Positions 18,737-26,683 of a stretch of 64,000 nucleotides of DNA are shown in pieces (position 1 is the stretch's first letter; every line of letters begins with the position of its first letter). The DNA comes from Prostheceraeus crozeri (taxonomy: Eukaryota > Platyhelminthes > Polycladida > Euryleptidae): the NCBI GenBank assembly GCA_907163375.1, contig CAJQUW010013652.1:1-64000 (forward strand). Direction: 5' to 3'. The notes under the pieces were generated by a model that ran no database searches, was not told the DNA's origin, and worked only from the letters and a program-made list of their open reading frames with translations. The position numbers were made by a program, and so were the translations under genes.

Positions 18737-19192
18737 TTAGAAGTTATAGCAGCGTCGTCGTTTAGCGCCTGATGAATGATTAGAGCCTCTACGACGTTTG
18801 CGTGAATGCCTTTTGACTGAAGATCGCACCTTACCAGCTCCGCGATGTTTCCTCCTTCCTTTTTTCATTCGTTTAGGTGATTTCTTTCCTTGAGTAACAC
18901 CAGCAATGGTCTGCTTCAATGTTTTTAAACCGCGTTCCTTCCCACGATTCAACAAACTGCTCTTAAAACTTCTACCTCTGGAAAGATCACTAGCAACATC
19001 ACCAGCAAAGCCAACGGCATTACTTAAAACATTTCGTTTTAAAGATCTACCGACATTGGATATGAGAGGTGCTACAACAGATTTCAGTGCACCAAGTATG
19101 CTACCTCCACGTTGGCGGCCAGCGCCGATGTAAATTTGTCCTCCACCACTTACATAGGAGGGTCGTGAATAAAATGAGGCAGTTGGATTCAT
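18737..19192 (-). CDS. Small basic virion protein (pVI/pX-like)
   Basis: 151 aa. After a Gly-rich start (GGGQIYIGAGRQRGG) comes a hydrophobic-amphipathic segment (SILGALKSVVAPLISNVGRS), like the membrane-active helix of adenovirus pVI. The last 50 residues are extremely Lys/Arg-rich (KRMKKGRRKHRGAGK, KRHSRKRRRG), suited to binding DNA. It ends two bases before the capsid gene starts. Likely a minor capsid or core protein cut by the adenain-like protease; cleavage-type Gly-Gly sites are present but not proven. Confidence 0.68.
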   Translation of the reverse strand: MNPTASFYSRPSYVSGGGQIYIGAGRQRGGSILGALKSVVAPLISNVGRSLKRNVLSNAVGFAGDVASDLSRGRSFKSSLLNRGKERGLKTLKQTIAGVTQGKKSPKRMKKGRRKHRGAGKVRSSVKRHSRKRRRGSNHSSGAKRRRCYNF

Positions 19193-19233
19193 AGCTCAAA
19201 CCCTAAACATTGTTAGCTACAACTTTGCATGAA

Positions 19234-20454
19234 TCACTGTCGATCACTTAGATGAAAGATGTCGGCACGACGCATCCAAGAGTTCATACTTGAAGGATAA
19301 CCAGTCCATTTAACAAGACACCATTCTTCACCTTGCCGTTTTTTACATCGAATGATTTTCTCTACCAAATATGTTTCACTTTCAGTGACTACCTCAATCT
19401 CATCGCGGTAAAAGCTACCCTCAATTTCTTCATTATCGTAATCTTTCAACTTGTAGGTGGTCGGAGAGTCTTTTTGATTAATCCTTGATACTGTAAATAC
19501 CTCCTCTGTCCAATTCGGGAGGTACCCTTTAGCAAAAACACTTTTCACTTTTGAGATACGAACTTTATCGCCAATTTTCACATCACTTTTCACATGAGTG
19601 CGTTTACGTTGGAATGATTCGCGCACTTTATCTACATTGTCAGCATTTACATCTACTGGTCTGAGTCCAATAGAACGATGGATAGAGTGATTGTAGGCAT
19701 GGAGTGTATCTTGTAGAACCTTTGTCCAATTTTGTGTCAAGTTGGCAGTAAAATGTCGCCACAAGCGATTTTTTAATGTGCGATTAAAACGTTCAACGAG
19801 TGCAGCTTTATAAGCACTCTTTACACTAAACAACTCAATGTCATGCCTCTCAAATAATCTTCTCACATGCTGATTTTCAAACTCTTTTCCTTGATCACTC
19901 TGAATTCTTTTTGGAATCCGACCTTCTCGAAAAATTGTTTGGAATGCTTTTGCTACTCCTTTCCCTTCTTTAGTTTTTAAAGGTTGAGCCCACGCATAAC
20001 GCGAGAAAATATCAATGACGGTTAAAATAAAATTATTGTCCGAGTTATGTTTTGAAATGGAGGCGACATCGCACAAATCTGCTTGCCACTGTTCATCGAT
20101 GTCATGAACAATATAATGGCGGGTGCGGTACTTCTTTTTCGCTTGTTTGTGGAGTGTATAGGTAGCCTGACCCTTTAACCATCGTTTCACTTGTGATTGT
20201 GGAAGACCACTCGCTTTTGATAATTTCTTGATAGATGCAAATCCTGCCGGATGTTTTACATCATAATAGATTGACTTCAAACGTTCAGTCGATGACGACT
20301 GACTCTTTTTCCTCCTTCTCATCTTTTTGTTTTCTTGCCTTTCTACATTTACAACAACTACAGCATTTAGCTTTAGCGGTTTTGCGATCGTGTTCACATT
20401 GCTTAGGGGTTTCATTATGAGAGCTGGCGCAGCAAGTGCAAGTGACAACGACAT
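19234..20454 (-). CDS. Retroviral-type integrase with chromodomain
   Basis: Up to 406 aa; the first 40 residues lie over the Cys-rich frame and the true start may be near MRRRKKSQSSS. A helix-turn-helix-like segment (ASIKKLSKASGLPQSQVKRW) comes first. The rve core follows with Asp in WQADLCD (about 126), Asp in IQSDQGKEFE (about 187) and Glu in ALVERFNRTLK (about 221). A chromodomain ends the protein (YLVEKIIRCK, EWCLVKWTGYPSSMNSW). It inserts the linear DNA, and the chromodomain may steer it to modified histones. Frame fully open. Confidence 0.93.
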   Translation of the reverse strand: MSLSLALAAPALIMKPLSNVNTIAKPLKLNAVVVVNVERQENKKMRRRKKSQSSSTERLKSIYYDVKHPAGFASIKKLSKASGLPQSQVKRWLKGQATYTLHKQAKKKYRTRHYIVHDIDEQWQADLCDVASISKHNSDNNFILTVIDIFSRYAWAQPLKTKEGKGVAKAFQTIFREGRIPKRIQSDQGKEFENQHVRRLFERHDIELFSVKSAYKAALVERFNRTLKNRLWRHFTANLTQNWTKVLQDTLHAYNHSIHRSIGLRPVDVNADNVDKVRESFQRKRTHVKSDVKIGDKVRISKVKSVFAKGYLPNWTEEVFTVSRINQKDSPTTYKLKDYDNEEIEGSFYRDEIEVVTESETYLVEKIIRCKKRQGEEWCLVKWTGYPSSMNSWMRRADIFHLSDRQ

Positions 20455-20500
20455 TCACCTCTGGCGGCTCATTACATGGCAAGCAACACATCTGCTTCAT
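20285..20500 (-). CDS. Cys-rich small protein overlapping the integrase start
   Basis: 71 aa with 14 cysteines, in CCLPC, CTCC and CCSCCKC clusters, followed by a Lys/Glu-rich tail. It begins just after the stop of the upstream gene (20502), the same tight spacing seen between the other genes of this block, which supports it. Its 3' part overlaps the integrase in another frame. Possible zinc-binding protein. The alternative is that this frame is chance and the integrase starts at 20454. Confidence 0.45.
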   Translation of the reverse strand: MKQMCCLPCNEPPEVNVVVTCTCCASSHNETPKQCEHDRKTAKAKCCSCCKCRKARKQKDEKEEKESVVID

Positions 20501-20501
20501 A

Positions 20502-21194
20502 TTAATAGTCTGAGAACATGTATTTCCTGGGAGGAGCTGTTTTACGTTTTCCTTTTACTAGTTTTAGTGGTGATGTAGATCTACGTCGAGTTCTTCCTCT
20601 TGTTTGCTTAGTGAGTGTGGGAGGGGATGTAGCAGGTGACGACTTAAACCAATTTGTTGGCATTTTCATCGTCTGAAGCATTGGAGCAGTAGCCACTGTT
20701 GAATCAAGTTCTTTCAATGTCTCATTATTCAAAGCAAATTTTGGTACATTATGCTTTTTCAATAGTTTAAGAAAGTATGACCAACCAGGTGGAACATAGC
20801 CCTGACGGCGCTTTCTACGTGTCGCATACTGAATCAAGTCTTCATAACGTGAAGCATCAATCACTTTATTTTCATCTGTAATGATTTCTCCTCTATCATT
20901 TACATTGAGATGGGGTTCAATACTATTGAAAAGAGATATGGCATGTGCGCGAGATGCTAAAGGTGTAGCAGTCGATACAGAGTCACGCATCTTATTCTTC
21001 AAGTTTTTTAATTGCTCAACAGTTTCCGATTGTAATAATACAGCACGATGTGGATCTTTGATGTGAACATTTTGCTGATAATCTATTTCTTTCCTATACA
21101 TTTGATTTGCAAGAGGTTGCTTTACTTGCTGCATGGCAGTCAATTGTACATATTCATCCTGAGGAATAACAATCATGCGAGAATAAGAACTCAT
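20502..21194 (-). CDS. Conserved Polinton protein of unknown function (230 aa)
   Basis: It starts MSSYSRMIVIPQDEYVQL; this opening and the later segment RYEDLIQYATRRKRR, then GYVPPGWSYFLKLL, recall a protein found next to the ATPase in many Polintons. The second element has a probable counterpart at 52090-52828. The tail is Arg/Lys/Ser/Thr-rich (RGRTRRRSTSP, KGKRKTAPPRK). The ATG overlaps the ATPase stop by four bases (ATGA). A virion or assembly role is inferred from the neighbours only. Confidence 0.65.
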   Translation of the reverse strand: MSSYSRMIVIPQDEYVQLTAMQQVKQPLANQMYRKEIDYQQNVHIKDPHRAVLLQSETVEQLKNLKNKMRDSVSTATPLASRAHAISLFNSIEPHLNVNDRGEIITDENKVIDASRYEDLIQYATRRKRRQGYVPPGWSYFLKLLKKHNVPKFALNNETLKELDSTVATAPMLQTMKMPTNWFKSSPATSPPTLTKQTRGRTRRRSTSPLKLVKGKRKTAPPRKYMFSDY

Positions 21195-21808
21195 AGTTTG
21201 TAGATAATCATGGGAGTTTTCAAAATATCACTTCGAAATCTAAATTCTTCCGGACACTCTTGCGTAAAGTCAATGAATAAGTAACCGTATGGTTTTTCAG
21301 TAGCTGCTTGAAAAATTTCAATTAAGGCTTTTGATCCTCTGGGTGCAACTTGTCGCGCTAAAATTTCAAATTGACTTTTATCTCGCGGATTCTTGAAAAT
21401 AGCATAATAGTGTGTATTCAGGTTTCGTGTACGAGCTTCTTTTCCATCAGGAAACAAATTTTGTGTGATATAGATGATAAAGCACCTTTTATGATGTGCT
21501 GCGCGAGTGAACATATCTGTAACATCTTTTGAATTCTTACTTTCTTTTAATAAATCATCCAATACAACAACATCATTAGACTGAAGTTTATCCACTGGAA
21601 TAATTCCTTCATGTCGAATAAAGTTGCGACTTTGCAATTCCTGAAATAGCGACGGTTGATAAATACCATAACACCAAATCACTCGATTGATAGGTTCCTT
21701 AAACAACTCCCTTCTTTTATCCAATAAATTCAGCGTGAAAACAGTTTTACCTGCATGAGATGGACCTGATACAGTCAGAACTTTATCACATTGAAGTCTG
21801 AAATCCAT
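21191..21808 (-). CDS. A32/FtsK-type packaging ATPase
   Basis: About 205 aa from the ATG at 21808 (MDFRLQCDKVLTVSG); the longer frame upstream begins at a non-ATG codon. Walker A is GPSHAGKT near residue 15, Walker B is VVVLDDLL, and a sensor-like IYITQNLF follows, all in the order seen in Polinton packaging ATPases. It would drive DNA into the capsid. The C-terminus is aromatic and ends at a four-base overlap with the next gene. Confidence 0.9.
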   Translation of the reverse strand: MDFRLQCDKVLTVSGPSHAGKTVFTLNLLDKRRELFKEPINRVIWCYGIYQPSLFQELQSRNFIRHEGIIPVDKLQSNDVVVLDDLLKESKNSKDVTDMFTRAAHHKRCFIIYITQNLFPDGKEARTRNLNTHYYAIFKNPRDKSQFEILARQVAPRGSKALIEIFQAATEKPYGYLFIDFTQECPEEFRFRSDILKTPMIIYKL

Positions 21809-21839
21809 TTTATTACTTTGAGACTCAACATTTGCATAA

Positions 21840-22190
21840 TTAACGCTTAGAGCCAAAGATATTACCCAATAGGTTGCCCACGGCAGGAGCTATCATTGGA
21901 AGTATTGCTGAAAGGAAACCGCCCTTTTGTGTTAGAGTTTTCCTCTTTCTTTGAAGGGTGACTTTAGGATTGGAGATGAAACGCAATTTCGTAGCATATC
22001 GCTTAAGTAACTTTCGTTGTTTTGGCGCTAATTTCTTCGTCCTCAACTTCCTCACATGAGAAATAATTTCACAAATGAATTTATCGTTAGCATGTCGTAT
22101 AGCATTGTATCGCTGATTTGCTTTCATTCGTCGGAGAGCTTGAATGGCTGAAGAAAACTTTGAAGACTTTTGACTTTTACGTTTCGCCAT
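21840..22190 (-). CDS. Small basic protein with hydrophobic C-terminus (116 aa)
   Basis: Very Lys/Arg-rich over residues 1-85 (MAKRKSQKSSK, KLRTKKLAPKQRKLLKR). Then QKGGFLSAILPMIAPAVGNL, a glycine-led hydrophobic segment, and a short basic end. This two-part form is common beside Polinton ATPases and resembles adenovirus core or pX-like peptides. The Gly-Gly could be a protease site. A role in the virion core or membrane penetration is inferred. Confidence 0.65.
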   Translation of the reverse strand: MAKRKSQKSSKFSSAIQALRRMKANQRYNAIRHANDKFICEIISHVRKLRTKKLAPKQRKLLKRYATKLRFISNPKVTLQRKRKTLTQKGGFLSAILPMIAPAVGNLLGNIFGSKR

Positions 22191-22241
22191 TTTCCGTGTT
22201 AGTCTTTGCTAAAACCTATCTTTACCACATTTGCATAGGCA

Positions 22242-22565
22242 CTAACTATTGCGACATAAGTGACACTCGAAATGAGCAATATCACAGTGGTTACATTGGC
22301 AAAGTTGAATGCAATTACGTATGAAACAGCGTTGACAAAAAGCATGCTTACATCTCTTGAAGATGCGCTTTTCATTTCCATCCTTTCGCTTACATACATC
22401 GCAACACATAGTTTCACCGTTACTGATGTCTATAGCAAGTCTTTTTGAAGATATGAATTTGCTAGCCTTTTCTAAATAATAGACACATGTACAGAAGGAA
22501 TATACTTCGAGAGTGAGCAGACATAGCTCGAAAACCAGTTGTGCTACAATCAAGTACCACTGCAT
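22242..22565 (-). CDS. Membrane-anchored RING-like zinc protein (107 aa)
   Basis: The start is the ATG at 22565 (MQWYLIVAQLVFEL), since the longer frame begins with TTG. The first 30 residues form a hydrophobic segment that could be a signal or membrane anchor. Cys/His pairs follow (CDVCKRKDG, CKHAFCQRCF, CQCNHCDIAHFECHLC), a spacing close to a RING or PHD finger. It may act as an E3-type or host-interaction protein. It starts three bases after the stop of the gene upstream. Confidence 0.55.
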   Translation of the reverse strand: MQWYLIVAQLVFELCLLTLEVYSFCTCVYYLEKASKFISSKRLAIDISNGETMCCDVCKRKDGNEKRIFKRCKHAFCQRCFIRNCIQLCQCNHCDIAHFECHLCRNS

Positions 22566-22567
22566 TT

Positions 22568-22978
22568 TCAATTTTTCTTTATGGAAATTTGAATGTGAAT
22601 ATCTGAAATCGCTTCAATCACTAGACTGCTGCCATGATGGTTAAATGCGTTAAGACGTTCAGCAATTTTTATCATATGTCTTTTAAAAAATTCTTGGGGG
22701 TGATCTACCACTTCCATTGAATAAGAAGCAAAATGGAAAGAGCGACTTTCCACCTCTTCCTTTCCAAAATGACTAAACTTAATTTTCGCAACTAATCGCG
22801 CCATGATAATGCTATCAGAGAATGTATTCATTAACTCTAGAAATAGAGTGCTAGCATCATCGACCACTGCTTCGATGTCGGTCTCATCTTTATGAAAATT
22901 TATCACATAATCTTGAACAGCTCCTTTTAAACTTTGCCTATGAAAATGTAATGTTCCGCAGTCGTTTGAGAAAGACAT
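22568..22978 (-). CDS. Stand-alone paralogue of the PolB N-terminal domain
   Basis: 136 aa. The segment ARLVAKIKFSHF, then SFHFASYSMEVVDHPQEFF and IAERLNAFNHHGSSLV, matches in order the region of PolB reading ALIYLKIKYVKI, LEFHIPSSPATEVVDYES and NIDKFNERDSGLVF. PolB carries this domain after its zinc fingers. The separate copy lacks fingers and polymerase. It could be a priming or single-strand-binding partner that pairs with PolB, or an inhibitor. The relation is read directly by eye; function is inference. Confidence 0.65.
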   Translation of the reverse strand: MSFSNDCGTLHFHRQSLKGAVQDYVINFHKDETDIEAVVDDASTLFLELMNTFSDSIIMARLVAKIKFSHFGKEEVESRSFHFASYSMEVVDHPQEFFKRHMIKIAERLNAFNHHGSSLVIEAISDIHIQISIKKN

Positions 22979-23065
22979 GATCGCCCTTTATCTAACCCAT
23001 CCATTGCATGAAAACAACAACTCTTCTCATAGTAACATTTATTGAATAACGGTAATAAGCATGCA

Positions 23066-23596
23066 TTATAAATCAATGGTTTGAAAGAGATAAAATAGAT
23101 ACAGCTGGTAACTATCATACAGCGAGCAATGATAACCATACAGGACTTTGGCAGTGTTGAGGTAAGGAGGAAAGAAGCATTGGTTATGAACGTAGCTACT
23201 ACAACGAACAGACAAAATAGGAACACACAAATCCTTAAAACGTTTCGTGACTTCATGATAATGTTGATTCACTCTACTATCCCAAGGCGGGAGCAAAATA
23301 TCATCAATGATTAAATTGGGAAATACTTTCCTCTCCTTACCAGGATTATTACAAAAGATGCGTATAACATTGAAAGCAGCTAACCATCGTTTAAAGTCAA
23401 TAAGAAGAGCACTCTCACAAGAAAAGCCATAGTCTTGCAAATACTTCAGATTAAGTCCATGAATGTGTTTTCTCGCCCATTGATCAACATTGGGATTGCA
23501 GTTGGCATGTTGATGATAGACACTAACAATCTGATATGTCCAATTGTTCATAGCAATAGCACTGAGCTCCTGTACAGGTTCACCCTCACAATCCAT
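23066..23596 (-). CDS. Exonuclease-like (DEDD) protein
   Basis: 176 aa. It begins MDCEGEPVQELSAIAM, a D-x-E start like Exo I of DEDDh nucleases, followed by strand YQIVSVYHQHA, WARKHIHGLNLKYL (compare the HxIHG type turn) and a later IIRIFCNNPG-like strand. The third acidic position and the final His are not certain (CSSYVHNQ). It may be a stand-alone 3'-5' exonuclease or an inactive relative. It sits 87 bp upstream of the PolB-domain paralogue, so a replication role is plausible. Confidence 0.45.
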   Translation of the reverse strand: MDCEGEPVQELSAIAMNNWTYQIVSVYHQHANCNPNVDQWARKHIHGLNLKYLQDYGFSCESALLIDFKRWLAAFNVIRIFCNNPGKERKVFPNLIIDDILLPPWDSRVNQHYHEVTKRFKDLCVPILSVRCSSYVHNQCFFPPYLNTAKVLYGYHCSLYDSYQLYLFYLFQTIDL

Positions 23597-23648
23597 AAAA
23601 ATGATGATAGAAGCCTAAAACGGAAATTTACACATCTAAGGAAACGTT

Positions 23649-23849
23649 CTATAACATATTACAAAATGAAGAATTACATCGATGCTTTTCACGACAAAAT
23701 ACACAAATGATATGATGGCAACGAAGAAGTAAAATGTATCTAATAAGACCACGTCTACGACACTCAAAGCACATAAGCGAATTGTCATAGGGTAGAGTTA
23801 GGAAAGGACTAGTAATTCTCCTTCTTTGATTTGCGTTTTGATGCAGCAT
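23649..23849 (-). CDS. Second small RING-like zinc protein
   Basis: About 66 aa from the ATG at 23849 (MLHQNANQRRRI); the longer frame starts at a non-ATG codon. Motifs are MCFECRRRG, LRCHHIICVFCREKHRC and NSSFC, with CxxC, CxH and CxxC pairs as in RING fingers. It overlaps the 3' end of the 204-aa gene in another frame. It is similar in layout to the protein at 22242-22565, so the two may be distant paralogues. Confidence 0.45.
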   Translation of the reverse strand: MLHQNANQRRRITSPFLTLPYDNSLMCFECRRRGLIRYILLLRCHHIICVFCREKHRCNSSFCNML

Positions 23850-24584
23850 TCTTCTCCGACTTGCGCTTCGTACCACTGCTGTTAAGGATTTGATCAATTA
23901 TGTCGTCCACGTTGGGTGGTTTTGGAATATATAGGATGGATTCCATATGCATGGAGAGAGAGGCTATTTTATTATCCTTGTGCCGACCATAATATAGCTC
24001 ATTCACTTTGAAAAGGCTATCCCAAGTACCTTCTCCGAGCTCATCACATCTGATGGGTATTGATTGATCTCCCTCCTTCTTATAGTAAGTACACCAATGT
24101 GATACCGGTAGGCAAATGTGATTACCATCCCAAATCTTTCTATAGGGAGTATCCTTGTCATCTCTAGCCTTCCACTCTTGAGCAAGAGGAGTAGGAATGT
24201 CCATATTTAATGTCACATACTCCTCAATAATATCAAGTTGGCGGCGAATGTACGGACTCACGGGGATCAGTATGTAGTCCCCATACTGATTGCGCATTAT
24301 CTTGACATCCGTGGAAGGGAGCATTCCCGTTTGGAGTACTACGCTATGATCGTCATAACGTAAGACTTGTTTAAATTTACGCTGTAGCGGTGTAGGATTA
24401 TGTACCTTGGTTGTTTCTCCCACTGGCCTCAGTTGTAGATGATCTGACCGTAGCGAACCTTGTAACGTTTGACCGCCATTTTGTCCTACTAGTGCAGCAG
24501 ATGGAGTAGATGCCTGAAAATGAAAAAAGATTGTATTAAGTTTACGTTCAAGGGAGGAGAGGGAGGGAAGTAGCGACTTACCAT
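23809..24584 (-). CDS. Hypothetical protein with spliced leader (about 240 aa)
   Basis: The main open part (23809-24423 and some codons upstream) has no internal ATG at its front. An ATG at 24582-24584 followed at once by GTAAGT, with an acceptor near 24514, supplies the likely start. Visible are a conserved-looking core (QTGMLPSTDVKIM, YILIPVSPYIRRQLDIIEEY, HICLPVSHWCTYYKKEG) and a Lys-rich tail (TKRKSEKNAASKRKSKKENY) that may be a nuclear signal. No family is recognised. Its leader resembles that of PolB, so the two are probably expressed together. Confidence 0.65.
24514..24581 (-). other. Candidate intron right after the start codon
   Basis: GTAAGT follows the ATG at 24582-24584 and the acceptor TTTTCAG ends at 24514, giving 68 nt. 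The pyrimidine tract with CTCCCT, AACGT, TAAT and ATCTT in order matches the PolB leader intron (67 nt). The exon behind it begins GCATC in both. Confidence 0.6.
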
Positions 24585-24687
24585 TTTAGTTGGATAATAG
24601 AACAGGGAACTAGAGAGAGAGAAAATGTGCGTCCGTCACTCGTATGATTCAACGATGGAATGATTCTCACTGTGGAAGGCTCGCTAT

Positions 24688-24735
24688 TTATAAAGAAATG
24701 CTTGATTCTCATTGGATGATGATCCTCATTGGACA
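24688..24735 (-). promoter_or_regulatory. TATA box with two CCAAT boxes
   Basis: On the minus strand two CCAAT boxes (near 24715 and 24731) precede TTTATAAATAG (near 24688-24698), about 105 bp upstream of the ATG at 24584. Together they form a compact promoter at the inner edge of the right inverted repeat, mirroring the TATA box at 4219 on the left. Confidence 0.55.
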
Positions 24736-24751
24736 ATAACATCAAGCTGAT

Positions 24752-26081
24752 TCCAAATCTGAAATCCGTTTTCCAATCTGATGCTTCGTTTTGGCGCTAC
24801 AGCCCAAAACGTCCCAAATTCTAACTCTGTCGTTTTTTCGAAAAAATTTTGTGAAGAAAAATTTTTTTCACTGTGATTGACTTGAAACTCACCATGTTGA
24901 TAGAGAATTTGACGCTGATTCCAAATCTGAAATCCGTTTTCCCATCCGATGCTTCGTTTTGGCGCTACAGCCCAAAACGTCCCAAATTCTAACTCTGTCG
25001 TTTTTCGCCAATGTCCCAAAATCTTAAATGGCGTCTCACATCTAAACGAAGACAGATATGAACAAGCCGATTCTTTCAGTGAATTTGTCTCACTCTTACC
25101 TTTCAAACGAGCTATGGCACGACTAAATCCGTCCACTGGAAGCCAAAATCGAAGCGAGCTGTCCAGAGGGGGGGGAGTCTGCGAAATTTTTCTCTCCGAT
25201 TGCGTTCAAATTCACCATACCGATATAGAATTTCACGCTGATTCCAAATCTGAAATCCGTTTTCCAATCCGATGCTTCGTTTTGAAGCTACAGCCCAAAA
25301 CGTCCCAAATTCTAACTCTGTCGTTTTTCGACAATCTCCCAAAATCTTAAATGGCGTCTCACATCTAAACGAAGACAGATAGGAACAAGCCGATTCTTTC
25401 ACTGAATTTGTCTCACTCTTAGCTTTCAAACGAGCTATCGCACGACAAAATCCGTCCACTGGAAGCCCAAATCGAAGCAAGCTGTCCAGAGAGGGGGGGG
25501 GACGTCAGCGAAAATTTTTTCTCTCCGATTGACTTGAAACTCACCATAGCGATGCAGAATTTCACGCTGAATCCGAATCTGGCCTCCGTTTTCTCATCCG
25601 ATGCTTCGTTTTGACGCTACACACCAAAACGTCCCAAATTCTAACTCTGTCGTTTTTCGAAAAATGTTGAAAATTTTTTCTCACCGATTGCCTTGAAACT
25701 CATCATACCGATGCAGAATTTCACGCTGAATACGAATCCGACCTCCGTTTTCTCATCCGACCACTCCTTCCACTCGAAACAACCCATTTTACAACCCAAC
25801 ATTCAGCAGATTGCACGAAAAACATCACACACTATAGCCTCAAGACTAATCCTGGCGGTCGCCCAAGTCCACCACGACACTCTATCGTTCCAGAGGGGGG
25901 GGGACGTCAGCGAACATTTTGTGAACCCACCTGGTCGGCACACCACGACAGACTACAACCTCTGTCGTTCCAGAGGGGGGGGACTCACACCCGAGGCACC
26001 ACGGCGGCCGACCGAGACACTCTGCCGTTCCAGAGGGGGGGCGCCGGTCGAGTGTTTGTCACTTGCTTACTACTAACTACT
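24752..26081. repeat. Right terminal inverted repeat of the Polinton
   Basis: Inverted match to the left arm. It holds two tandem-unit junctions (near 25175 and 25500) against five units on the left, and three short C-tract blocks near the tip. The tip reads ACTTGCTTACTACTAACT. Similarity to the left arm is high outside copy-number changes, in line with a young copy. Confidence 0.88.
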
Positions 26082-26475
26082 CAAGGGGGTTAGCAGATCA
26101 AATTTGAAGACCAGATTTGAGGATCTTATGTAAAATTGACCTATCTTAAGCATTTGTACTTTTTGGACTTTTATTCGCCCTACTGATGAGCATTGATAAA
26201 CACACAACTCTCTCCGTAGAATTCATGATTATTAACAAATTCAGTGAGAATCCGAATATTACACTGAGCAAAAAAGCCTCAACCATGTCAACAACGCTCC
26301 TCGAGATATTCACCAGGCTGAAACTACAACATGGATCCATGTATTGCAAACAATTAACAGATAGCATTTTAGGTCCAAGTGGAATCGATCATCGCATGTC
26401 TTTCAATGTCAAAGATGTTGTCAATGTGCATTGTATAACATGTGTAATATATGTTGTTTGTTTTCATTTGCTTAA
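26082..26475. other. Spacer between Polinton and piggyBac
   Basis: About 390 bp with no supportable gene. One plus frame (26186-26560) runs across the piggyBac boundary and has no recognisable motif. It ends in the TTAA (26472-26475) used by piggyBac. Confidence 0.5.
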
Positions 26476-26683
26476 CCCGCATACGATTTTACGGACAAAA
26501 TTGTCCATGGCGTGTCTTTATCATTATGCCCTAAAAAAAGTATTTGCCCTATCAAGCTGAACTTTTATGACTTTTAGTCATTTAGTAAAAGGTAAATGCT
26601 GATCAATTTTTTAGCACAATGGATCAATACCAAAGAAGTTACAGTTATTTTTGTAGTTAAGTGATAAACGGACAAAAATGTCC
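26476..26683 (+). repeat. piggyBac left end with subterminal palindromes
   Basis: The tip CCCGCATACGATTTTAC is followed by the palindrome GGACAAAATTGTCC at 26493-26506 and a variant GGACAAAAATGTCC at 26670-26683 preceded by TTAAGTGATAAAC. The latter block recurs inverted at the right end. These are likely transposase-binding sites. Confidence 0.75.

Larger units (their letters stand above)
1783..26081. mobile_element. Polinton/Maverick DNA element (fossil, nearly whole)
   Basis: The element is bounded by long inverted repeats whose tips share GTTAGTAGTAAG and ACACTCGACCGGCG. Between them lie the hallmark Polinton genes: PolB with N-terminal zinc fingers, retroviral-type integrase with chromodomain, adenain-like cysteine protease, packaging ATPase and capsid-type proteins, plus about a dozen accessory genes. 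Length is about 24.3 kb, at the upper end of the usual 15-25 kb. I could not find a convincing 6-bp target duplication. Nearly all genes are open; I count about one break, in PolB, so the copy looks young. Confidence 0.93.

Noticed and set aside
22927-23256. Hydrophobic minus-strand ORF MKSRNVLRICVFLF
   Set aside because: It overlaps the exonuclease-like gene for most of its length in another frame and has no family. It could be a membrane protein, but support is too thin.
1777-26087. 6-bp target duplication around the Polinton
   Set aside because: The bases flanking the two tips (TCCGAT and CAAGGG) do not match; the exact ends may be off, or the flank has been rearranged.
26186-26560. Plus-strand ORF of 124 codons
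   Set aside because: It crosses the TTAA boundary of the piggyBac, so it joins two unrelated sequences by chance.
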